Notes under the pieces: generated by a model
The model's input: only the letters and a program-made list of their open reading frames with translations
Database searches by the model: none
What the model was told of the DNA's origin: nothing
Origin: Tardiphaga sp.
Lineage (GTDB): Bacteria; Pseudomonadota; Alphaproteobacteria; Rhizobiales; Xanthobacteraceae
Assembly: GCA_028290765.1 (NCBI GenBank)
Contig: JAQGJF010000587.1
Coordinates: 1 to 5,563 of the forward strand
Length of the DNA: 5,563 nucleotides
Reading direction: 5' to 3'
Position numbers and translations under genes: made by a program
Shown here: piece by piece, positions 1 through 5,563 of the stretch
Position numbering within the stretch: the stretch's first letter is position 1
Layout: every line of letters begins with the position of its first letter

Positions 1-119
1 GTATGTTCCCACGCGTTACTCACCCGTCTGCCGCTGACGTATTGCTACGCCCGCTCGACTTGCATGTGTTAAGCCTGCCGCCAGCGTTCGCTCTGAGCCA
101 GGATCAAACTCTCAAGTTG
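1..119 (-). rRNA. rrs: 16S ribosomal RNA, 5' end (partial)
   Basis: Read on the minus strand, this is the first ~119 nt of small-subunit rRNA. The universal 8F primer region (AGAGTTTGATCCTGGCTCAG) lies at about 112-93, followed by the conserved AACGCTGGCGGCAGGC and GACGGGTGAGTAACGCGTGG segments. The gene runs off the left edge. Aligning to E. coli numbering through the GATCMTGG core puts mature nucleotide 1 near position 117-119; the exact end is not visible from sequence. The variable stretch between the conserved blocks resembles the Bradyrhizobium/Rhodopseudomonas family as I recall it. This is the leading gene of an rrn operon whose promoter and leader are also in the window. Confidence 0.97.
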
Positions 120-534
120 GACTTGAACTTTGAACCGGCTGATCACAACGTTTGACGAGGTCCCACCATATTTACCGCCATCGATTCACATCGAGGACGA
201 TCCGATCTTCCGAAGAAGATCATGGTGTAACCTATGTAAACGTGTACCGCCGAAGTCTTTCGTCCAGCCTCAATCCATCGAAAACCGAAGTTTTCTTGTG
301 ATCGAGACTCGCAAGGACTCCGCCGTCCACGTTTCTCTTTCTTCATCTTCACTTGTCAAACAGCCCGGGGTCCGAGACCCCACTTCCTACTTTAAAGGAA
401 GGTCTTCGAAGATCCCACTCGACGACAAATAACAACCGATAACCACCGGCTGTTAATTCACTCATCTTAGTGAGGAGCTTCACAGGCGCGGGAACCAGCC
501 AGACCCGGAAGGTCTCGGCGGCGCCGCGCTCAGT
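120..534 (-). other. rRNA operon 5' leader (pre-rRNA spacer)
   Basis: This is the transcribed, non-coding spacer between the predicted rRNA transcription start (about 534) and mature 16S. It contains a boxB/boxA antitermination element (353-381) and several short stems. A 7-bp stem at 204-221 and a 5-bp stem at 281-294 both read C(UUCG)G at the tip in the transcript. A 5-bp stem lies at 181-194 and a 10-bp palindrome at 403-412. One half of the RNase III processing stem should also lie here, but its partner is downstream of 16S and outside the window. Open frames on either strand of this segment are short and show no recognisable protein, so I call no gene. Confidence 0.75.
353..381 (-). promoter_or_regulatory. 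boxB-like hairpin and boxA of the rRNA antitermination site
   Basis: In the transcript a perfect 6-bp hairpin (GGGGTC, loop TCG, GACCCC; 381-367) is followed at once by GGCTGTTTGACAA (365-353). The latter resembles the E. coli rrn boxA TGCTCTTTAACAA. The boxB-then-boxA order is the one known from rrn leaders, where NusB/NusE (S10) and the other Nus factors load onto RNA polymerase to prevent premature Rho termination of untranslated rRNA. The boxA match and position are seen directly; the function is by homology. I found no clear boxC. Confidence 0.65.
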
Positions 535-540
535 GGCCGG

Positions 541-570
541 GTTATAGGCCCGCCCCCGGATCGTTGTCAA
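541..570 (-). promoter_or_regulatory. rRNA operon promoter (-35 TTGACA, -10 TATAAC)
   Basis: On the minus strand a consensus -35 TTGACA (570-565) is separated by 18 bp from TATAAC (546-541), a 5/6 match to the housekeeping sigma factor -10. The predicted start is the A near 534. The bases between -10 and start (CCGGCC) are entirely G/C, the discriminator type associated with ppGpp/stringent control of stable RNA promoters. A second TTGACA lies 13 bp farther upstream (583-578) but has no -10 at usable spacing. The position about 415 bp ahead of 16S, with boxA in between, supports the assignment. Confidence 0.8.
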
Positions 571-704
571 CACGTGATGTCAACAAATCGTCGCATCGTT
601 CGCAAGAATCATTCGGGGCCTGAAAGGCCAGCGTTTTGGCGGCCTTGCGCCGTACAAGAGCCACAATCCTGCGACGTTCTGGCTAATAGATAAGCGATGA
701 ATCG

Positions 705-733
705 CCGGATGCCCAGTACAGTCATCCGGTTTT
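705..733 (+). terminator. intrinsic terminator-like hairpin, orphan
   Basis: CCGGATG (705-711) pairs perfectly with CATCCGG (723-729) across an 11-nt loop, and TTTT follows directly (730-733), with more Ts at 738-741. This is the layout of a rightward Rho-independent terminator, though the stem is short and the U tract brief. No gene precedes it on the plus strand. It might end an unrecognised short transcript, stop stray transcription from entering the M23 gene, or be chance. On the minus strand no T run follows. Confidence 0.4.
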
Positions 734-814
734 GAGTATTTCGGGGATCGGCGACTTCCATGAATGTACCGCCCGCTCCCCGTAACCGAGACGCATCGAA
801 AGATTTACACACCA

Positions 815-843
815 TTGACGTTCGCGATCACGGGCCGCATTTT
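815..843 (+). promoter_or_regulatory. weak promoter candidate for the M23 gene
   Basis: TTGACG (5/6 match to -35) at 815-820 is followed after 17 bp by CATTTT (3/6 match to -10) at 838-843. The -10 also falls in the loop of a GGGCC/GGCCC inverted repeat. The spacing is right but the -10 is poor, so this is only the best candidate seen upstream of the peptidase gene. A start near 850 would leave a leader of about 115 nt. Confidence 0.2.
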
Positions 844-952
844 GGCCCATGATTCCTGGACGTCTATGAGACAGATGAACCTTCCGGATCTCGCCTGCAA
901 AAGGAAAGCCGGATTCATGCTGCGGAAATCTTGTCAGATGTCGATGGAATTT

Positions 953-959
953 GGGGGGA
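953..959 (+). promoter_or_regulatory. ribosome binding site deciding the TTG start at 967
   Basis: GGGGGGA ends 7 nt before the TTG at 967, at good Shine-Dalgarno distance. The frame stays open upstream to a TTG at 931, but this purine run lies inside that longer version, which lacks a comparable site. The first in-frame ATG is roughly 70 codons downstream, beyond the membrane segment. Confidence 0.65.
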
Positions 960-966
960 CCGTGGT

Positions 967-3036
967 TTGAACCACAGGACGTCACGCGGGGGTGGTTATG
1001 GACGCGAGACCGGGATCATCGATCTCGGTCACGAGCCGCCACTGTCCGTCGATGGCTCCGAAGCCGCGGTGATCGATCGCCGCCGGGTCTCGGTCCAGTG
1101 GTTTAGCGGAACAATCCTGACGGGTCTGTGCGGCGCGGCCCTCATCGGCGGCGCCGTTTTTGCGTCGCTGGATGGCGAAATGACTTTCGCCAGGGTCCCG
1201 GAGCGCGTCGAGGGCGCGCTGCGCGGCGCCTTCAGCGCCAACGACAAGAACGCCAGCCTGCACAAAAGCGACCGCCTGCCGCCGCCGAGCGACTCCACCG
1301 CGGCGCGCCAGGTGGTTCGGGTTTCGACCGTGACCCGCGTCGGCAACCGCGACGTGATGCGGGTGCGGCCGTTCATTCGGATCGCCGGCAACCTGTCGAT
1401 GACCACCAGCGAGCTCAGCGCCAAGATCCCGCCGTTCAACGCCCAGCGCATGCTGACCGATGTCGGCACCGCCGCCCCGGCCGCCACCGACGACGCACAG
1501 GCCAATGCCGACGCCGCCGAGCCCGATGCCGAAGTCTCCTTCGTCACCCGCGACCTGGCGCCGATCCTGCCGAAAGCCAAGATCGCCGCCAGTGTGGCGA
1601 TCGACGAAATCCTGCTGCGGGTCCGCGACGCCTCGAACTGGCGCGGCAACAGCGGCAGCGTGCGCTATACCGTCGCCAGCGCGTCGGCCGACATCGGCGG
1701 CGTGCAGCCCGACCTGAAAATGGCTTACGCGGCCGAGGGTGGCGTCCCCGATCCCTATGCCGGCTTTGAAACCCGGGTGGTCCCGGAAAACGTGACCCTG
1801 CTGCCGAAAACCAAGGACCAGGCCACCGGCGGCAATCCCAACAATGAGCGCATCCACGTCGTCAAGAAGGGCGACAGCGTCACCACCATCCTGCGCGATC
1901 AGGGCGCGACGCCCGACGAAGCCAAGGCCATCGCGGCCACGCTCGGCGCGCGCGGCCGCGACGGCGGACTGAAGGAAGGCCAGAAACTGCGCATCCTGAT
2001 GGCGCCGTCCGCCCCCGGGCAGCGGCTGCAGCCCTATCGCGTGATCGTCGCCAACGAATCCACCGTCGAAGCCGTGGCCGCGCTGTCCGATATCGGAAAA
2101 TACGTCGCCGTCGACGTGCAGAGCATGAACACCGTCACCGAGACCGCCGACAACAGCGACGACGACGATGACGATGGGACCGGGGTGCGGCTCTATCAGA
2201 GCATCTACGAGACCGCGATGCGCAACAAGGTTCCGGCCTCGGTCATCGAGGACATGGTCCGGATCTACTCCTACGACGTCGATTTCCAGCGCAAGGTCCA
2301 GCCCGGCGACTCCTTCGACGTGTTCTTCGCCGGAGAAGACGAAGGCGCCACCATCACCGAAAAGACCGAGGTGCTGTTCGCCTCGCTCACGGTCGGCGGC
2401 GAGACCAAGAAATATTATCGCTTCCAGACCCCCGACGACTCGATCGTCGACTACTATGACGAGACCGGCAAAAGCGCGAAGAAGTTCCTGGTACGCAAAC
2501 CGGTCAACAACGCGATCATGCGGTCGGGCTTCGGCGGACGCCGCCACCCTATCCTCGGCTACGTCAAGATGCACACCGGCGTCGATTGGGCGACGCCCTA
2601 CGGCACCCCGATTTTTGCCTCCGGCAACGGCGTAGTCGAAATCGCCGGCTGGGAAGGCGGCTACGGCAAATTCGTCAAACTGAAGCACAATAACGGCTAC
2701 GAGACCGCCTATGGTCACATGTCGGCCTTCGCCAAGGGCCTGGAACCCGGCAAACGGGTCCGCCAGGGCCAGGTGATCGGTTTCGTCGGATCGACCGGCG
2801 CCTCCACCGGAGCCCACGTCCACTATGAAATCCTGGTCAACGGCCGCTTCGTCGATCCGCTGCGCGTCAAGCTGCCGCGCGGCCGCTCGCTGGAGGGCCC
2901 GCTGATGACCTCGTTCGATAAAGAACGCGACCGCCTCGACGCGATGATGGCCAACCGCGGCGGCGCCGGCGCGCGGGTGTCGGATGCTGTCGGCACGGTT
3001 CCCGGCGGAGCGGTGCGGCAGGTCATCAATCGCTGA
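967..3036 (+). CDS. membrane-anchored M23 family peptidoglycan endopeptidase (MepM/Csd3-like)
   Basis: A protein of 689 aa that probably cleaves peptide cross-links of peptidoglycan in the periplasm. Residues 1-44 are a cytosolic lead with an Arg-rich patch (RRR at 38-40). One hydrophobic segment (about 46-67) anchors it to the inner membrane. A LysM/OapA-like segment (about 296-345, starting IHVVKKGDSVTTI) may bind glycan. Residues about 409-515 resemble the middle domain of MepM/Csd3 (LYQSIYETAMRNKVPASVIE, then DVDFQRKVQPGDSFDVFF). The M23 (LytM) domain spans about 515-640. Zinc ligands are intact: H536 and D540 (HTGVD) and H619 of the HVH motif (H617/H619), with H584 (YGHMS) as the expected catalytic histidine. 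A six-Asp run (398-403) separates the two middle parts. The TTG start is chosen for its ribosome binding site and because it keeps the membrane segment. The gene is convergent with the cassette downstream. The family is secure; the exact bond cut is inferred. Confidence 0.93.
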   Translation: MNHRTSRGGGYGRETGIIDLGHEPPLSVDGSEAAVIDRRRVSVQWFSGTILTGLCGAALIGGAVFASLDGEMTFARVPERVEGALRGAFSANDKNASLHKSDRLPPPSDSTAARQVVRVSTVTRVGNRDVMRVRPFIRIAGNLSMTTSELSAKIPPFNAQRMLTDVGTAAPAATDDAQANADAAEPDAEVSFVTRDLAPILPKAKIAASVAIDEILLRVRDASNWRGNSGSVRYTVASASADIGGVQPDLKMAYAAEGGVPDPYAGFETRVVPENVTLLPKTKDQATGGNPNNERIHVVKKGDSVTTILRDQGATPDEAKAIAATLGARGRDGGLKEGQKLRILMAPSAPGQRLQPYRVIVANESTVEAVAALSDIGKYVAVDVQSMNTVTETADNSDDDDDDGTGVRLYQSIYETAMRNKVPASVIEDMVRIYSYDVDFQRKVQPGDSFDVFFAGEDEGATITEKTEVLFASLTVGGETKKYYRFQTPDDSIVDYYDETGKSAKKFLVRKPVNNAIMRSGFGGRRHPILGYVKMHTGVDWATPYGTPIFASGNGVVEIAGWEGGYGKFVKLKHNNGYETAYGHMSAFAKGLEPGKRVRQGQVIGFVGSTGASTGAHVHYEILVNGRFVDPLRVKLPRGRSLEGPLMTSFDKERDRLDAMMANRGGAGARVSDAVGTVPGGAVRQVINR

Positions 3037-3066
3037 GGCCTTCGATGAAAATCCACGGCCGGCCTC
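3035..3066. terminator. possible hairpin behind the M23 stop codon
   Basis: GAGGCC (3035-3040, overlapping the TGA) can pair with GGCCTC (3061-3066) around a 20-nt loop, and the loop end GGCC makes alternative pairings possible. No T tract follows on either strand. It lies between convergent genes, where a two-way terminator would be useful, but the long loop makes it weak. Confidence 0.2.
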
Positions 3067-3140
3067 GTTCAGCGTTCATGCAAACGTCGTTCGGTAAAGG
3101 GCAAAACATCGTTCAGACGCAACCGGACTGTGACTGACTG

Positions 3141-3320
3141 TTACGGCTGGGTAGTTACCTTCCAAGTTCCGTCATCTTGCTTCTCCAAAATGACCCCGGT
3201 CGTGGCCTCCTTATCCAATTCAGCAAAAGCTGCTGTCTGGGCATCGTCTGCTGAAAGATTTTCGGTGGTTGTCGGCACTGTTATCTCCATAGCTTCAAGG
3301 GTTGCATGCGGAACGCGCAT
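3141..3320 (-). CDS. small protein of unknown function, last gene of the cassette
   Basis: A complete short frame of 59 aa from the ATG at 3320, or 49 aa from the ATG at 3290, ending in TAA at 3141-3143. I do not recognise the family. From the second ATG it begins MEITVPTTTENLSADDAQ, continues with an Ala/Glu-rich probable helix (TAAFAELDKEA), and ends with a strand-turn-strand-like TGVILEKQDDGTWKVTTQP. It is acidic, with no signal peptide, membrane segment or cysteine. Neither start has a good ribosome binding site. It lies 37 nt behind the 65-aa gene on the same strand and shares its lower GC and its use of AT-rich codons (AAT, TTT, ATA, TTG), so it probably belongs to the same transcript. 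The protein-like composition argues that it is real; it is short enough to be missed by many gene callers. Confidence 0.6.
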   Translation of the reverse strand: MRVPHATLEAMEITVPTTTENLSADDAQTAAFAELDKEATTGVILEKQDDGTWKVTTQP

Positions 3321-3357
3321 ATACCCGCGGGCTCACATCGAAATGCGGGAGCCCCAA

Positions 3358-3555
3358 TCAGGACACCGCGGCCCCGGCGGGTGGCGGTAAATCTCTAGCC
3401 GTAAAGCGCGCGGAATAACCCGTGCCTGCCTTGGTAATTTCGATCTTCACGGCGACCGCCTGACCTATGAAAAATTGTACCTGCGTTTTGAGTGCATCTT
3501 TGTTCGTCGCGGCATCCTCATCCGCAAATTCCACCGGCACAACGGTAAGAGACAT
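3358..3555 (-). CDS. small protein of unknown function, middle gene of the cassette
   Basis: A protein of 65 aa beginning MSLTVVPVEFADEDAAT and ending in a Pro/Ala-rich tail (DLPPPAGAAVS). I do not recognise it. The start at 3555 is chosen because AAAGGAG (3569-3563) lies 7 nt upstream, an excellent ribosome binding site. A longer frame from 3606 would overlap the preceding gene and has no comparable site. Predicted content is an acidic N-terminus, a helix-like middle (NKDALKTQVQFFIGQAVAVK) and a strand-like end (VKIEITKAGTGYSARFTA). It has no signal peptide, cysteine or long membrane segment, so it is probably cytosolic. It starts 20 nt after the lipoprotein stop codon, so the two are almost certainly co-transcribed and may act together. 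Confidence 0.75.
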   Translation of the reverse strand: MSLTVVPVEFADEDAATNKDALKTQVQFFIGQAVAVKIEITKAGTGYSARFTARDLPPPAGAAVS

Positions 3556-3562
3556 TAAAACT

Positions 3563-3569
3563 CTCCTTT
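3563..3569 (-). promoter_or_regulatory. ribosome binding site of the 65-aa gene
   Basis: AAAGGAG on the minus strand, 7 nt before the ATG at 3555. It sits in the 20-nt gap after the lipoprotein stop and fixes the shorter start for the 65-aa protein. Confidence 0.7.
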
Positions 3570-3575
3570 CAGCGG

Positions 3576-4475
3576 TTACATGGGATCTCCGGCTCTCGTT
3601 GCGCAATCTCTCATGATCAACCTTACGCCCCGGCTGCTAGGATTAATCGCGTAACTGACGGGAGGAGATCGAAAGCCGAGCTTCGAGAGACATCTACCCA
3701 GAAGATCTACTCGGGCGGCGTTCTTTGGATTCGCCGGTGCGAGGTAATTCATCGCCAGGGTCATACTTGTATCCTTGGAGTCAAACCTGCCGCCCTGCAG
3801 CATCATGACGGCTTCTTTTTTATCGGAAGCATCCTTCGCAGCTTCGCCAGCTTCGGCCGTGGCCTTGATCAGACCCGCCGTGAGCGTACCGGCGCGATAG
3901 TAATCTTCCAGATCGTGCAATGCCGCGGAGAGGGGATAAGTACGAGGTAGATAGTCGACTTTCCCAAAGATGCGCGCAGCGACGTCGTCGCGTTTTGCTT
4001 CCATCTGGGCCTGGACGATTTGAATGGTCTTATTGACCAGCAATTCGGAGTCGTAAAAACCTCGGCTCGCATTCACGCCACCGGCGAGCGCACTCAGGGT
4101 TCGGACTGTATTCGCTGGCGTGAACACTGCTCCAGCGGTAGTTAGCCCTTGTGTGACAAGTGCGGTTGTGAACCCAAACTCTCCACGTTCTTTTGTCAAT
4201 GCCGACTCGAATTCGGTAAATTCCGCGTCGATGATGTACATCCGACGGGCGATATAATCATTTCGATAACGGATCCGATCGTTGTCGGTACTTGCCAGAT
4301 CATAGTTTGTTGCGATGGCCGGCAGTGACTCGCGGGCGTTCGCCACTTCTTCCGCGACCGTATAGATGCGCTTCGGTCTTCCCTGGAAGGTTTCGCAACC
4401 GGACAAAAGTAGCCCGGCCAGCACAAAGGCGACAACTTCTACGCTTCCCCGACGCAACCCACTAACGCCACGCAT
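3576..4475 (-). CDS. putative lipoprotein of unknown function, lead gene of the cassette
   Basis: A protein of 299 aa with a clear lipoprotein signal: basic residues near the N-terminus (RR at 8-9), a hydrophobic core (about 14-24) and the lipobox LSGC, with Cys27 as the expected acylated residue after signal peptidase II cleavage. Glu at +2 is not the inner-membrane retention Asp, so outer-membrane sorting is possible. The mature part looks mainly helical. A charged region (about 36-97, rich in E, R, D and Y) is followed by a Gly/Ala/Thr-rich hydrophobic stretch (102-140), a helix with LLVNKTIQIVQAQMEAKRDD (145-164), and a C-terminal region with two cysteines (262 and 291) that could form a disulfide in the periplasm. 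I do not recognise a named domain. The ATG at 4475 has AAGGGGG 6 nt upstream. It stands first in a three-gene minus-strand cluster and has lower GC than M23 or clpB. Confidence 0.85.
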   Translation of the reverse strand: MRGVSGLRRGSVEVVAFVLAGLLLSGCETFQGRPKRIYTVAEEVANARESLPAIATNYDLASTDNDRIRYRNDYIARRMYIIDAEFTEFESALTKERGEFGFTTALVTQGLTTAGAVFTPANTVRTLSALAGGVNASRGFYDSELLVNKTIQIVQAQMEAKRDDVAARIFGKVDYLPRTYPLSAALHDLEDYYRAGTLTAGLIKATAEAGEAAKDASDKKEAVMMLQGGRFDSKDTSMTLAMNYLAPANPKNAARVDLLGRCLSKLGFRSPPVSYAINPSSRGVRLIMRDCATRAGDPM

Positions 4476-4484
4476 CGCACGCCC

Positions 4485-4503
4485 CCTTAACTCCCCGTTA
4501 AGG
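4485..4503 (-). promoter_or_regulatory. CtrA-like palindrome / mRNA hairpin over the ribosome binding site
   Basis: CCTTAAC and GTTAAGG form perfect 7-bp inverted arms around a 5-base centre. The inner part reads TTAA-N7-TTAA on both strands, the consensus for CtrA, the cell-cycle response regulator of alphaproteobacteria. In the transcript the 3' arm includes AAGG of the AAGGGGG ribosome binding site (4488-4482), so the same bases could fold and block translation of the lipoprotein. The palindrome ends 9 nt before the start codon. Whether it acts as a DNA operator, an RNA switch, both or neither is inference. Confidence 0.5.
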
Positions 4504-4533
4504 ATTGTGGCGACGATGTGACAGGTTGTTCAA
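4504..4533 (-). promoter_or_regulatory. weak promoter candidate for the three-gene cassette
   Basis: TTGAAC (4533-4528) and CACAAT (4509-4504) are separated by 18 bp, each a 4/6 match to the housekeeping -35 and -10. The predicted start near 4497 would fall inside the TTAA palindrome. An alternative pair is TTACGC (4566-4561) with TTAGAT (4544-4539) at 16 bp. Neither is strong. Confidence 0.25.
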
Positions 4534-4690
4534 GGGGAATCTAACAGCCTGGACGATAAAGCGTAATGCGTGTCTCTTTCGCACAACACTCGTTTGGGGT
4601 GTGACAGGGCTGCCACACGTAAAAGTACGGGCGCGACTGAGTCACGCTTCAGGGTAGCGGGCCATTTTTTCCGGATTGTACCAGGCGGCA

Positions 4691-4719
4691 CAGCCCTCTC
4701 CGCACCACGGAGAGGGCTG
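4691..4719 (-). terminator. strong hairpin behind clpB
   Basis: CAGCCCTCTCCG (4691-4702) and CGGAGAGGGCTG (4708-4719) form a perfect 12-bp stem with a 5-nt loop, 13 bases past the clpB stop codon. The position and strength suggest the clpB transcription end. No T run follows on the minus strand, so it would be an atypical intrinsic terminator or an mRNA 3'-end stabiliser. It could also be a copy of a dispersed palindromic repeat. Confidence 0.5.
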
Positions 4720-4732
4720 CTCGTTCATCGCC

Positions 4733-5563
<831 letters not shown>

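Larger units (their letters stand above)
571..966. other. divergent intergenic region, no gene seen
   Basis: This stretch separates the leftward rRNA promoter from the rightward M23 peptidase gene. The short open frames here on both strands show no recognisable protein features. What can be seen is a GGCC-TGAAA-GGCC inverted repeat (617-629), a terminator-like hairpin with four Ts (705-733), a weak promoter candidate (815-843), a GGGCC-N7-GGCCC inverted repeat (832-848), and four GANTC methylation sites (606, 699, 851, 912). The sequence is not tRNA-like anywhere that I could see. Confidence 0.6.

Noticed and set aside
130..432. Plus-strand frame of 100 codons across the rRNA leader
   Set aside because: It lies opposite the transcribed rRNA leader, overlaps boxA and hairpins, and its product shows no recognisable feature.
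764..970. Plus-strand frame of 68 codons just upstream of the M23 gene
   Set aside because: Its end overlaps the M23 ribosome binding site, it has no good binding site of its own, and the product resembles nothing I recognise.
1128..1769. Plus-strand frame of 213 codons inside the M23 gene
   Set aside because: Arg-rich shadow of the true frame; no domain and no ribosome binding site.
982..2823. Open frame of 613 codons on the minus strand, opposite the M23 gene
   Set aside because: It is antisense to a gene with an intact catalytic site. Its low-complexity Gly/Ala/Val/Asp/His-rich composition is what GC-rich codons give when read backward, and no domain is recognisable.
3130..3390. Plus-strand frame of 86 codons between the M23 gene and the cassette
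   Set aside because: The minus-strand small gene in the same space has more protein-like composition and sits in operon position; the two are mutually exclusive readings.
4599..4618. GTGTG/CACAC inverted repeat with a 10-nt centre
   Set aside because: Arms of only 5 bp with a long centre, distant from the cassette start; too weak to call an operator.

Overview
The window looks like chromosomal DNA from an alphaproteobacterium of the Bradyrhizobium/Rhodopseudomonas/Nitrobacter group. The evidence is the 5' end of a 16S rRNA gene on the minus strand (reading AGAGTTTGATCCTGGCTCAG, then a signature typical of that family as I recall it), together with GC-rich, alphaproteobacterial-style M23 peptidase and ClpB proteins. 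The genus is an inference; a 119-base 16S fragment cannot fix it.

Layout, left to right. (1) 1-119: 5' end of 16S rRNA, minus strand. (2) 120-570: the rRNA leader (about 415 nt) with a boxB-like hairpin and boxA, several UUCG-capped hairpins, and a strong rRNA promoter (TTGACA-18 bp-TATAAC with a GC-rich discriminator). (3) 571-966: a divergent intergenic region without a convincing gene, holding one terminator-like hairpin and possible control sites for the next gene. (4) 967-3036: a membrane-anchored, MepM/Csd3-like M23 peptidoglycan endopeptidase with an intact zinc site, starting at TTG behind a strong ribosome binding site. (5) 3141-4475: three minus-strand genes of unknown function, namely a lipoprotein of 299 aa, a 65-aa protein and a 49-59-aa protein. 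They read as one short operon and have clearly lower GC than their neighbours. (6) 4733-5563: the C-terminal third of clpB, minus strand, cut by the window edge inside the second ATPase domain, with a 12-bp hairpin behind its stop.

The peptidase and clpB are ordinary core genes. The least explained part is the low-GC three-gene cassette between their 3' ends. Its lead gene carries a perfect TTAA-N7-TTAA palindrome just before the start codon. This matches the consensus for the cell-cycle regulator CtrA and could also fold in mRNA so as to hide the ribosome binding site. An 8-base direct repeat (CTCGTTCA) lies on both sides of the cassette, which fits an insertion between two genes that would otherwise stand tail to tail. 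I see no CRISPR array, tRNA, transposase or recognisable defence system, and I do not claim a function for the cassette.
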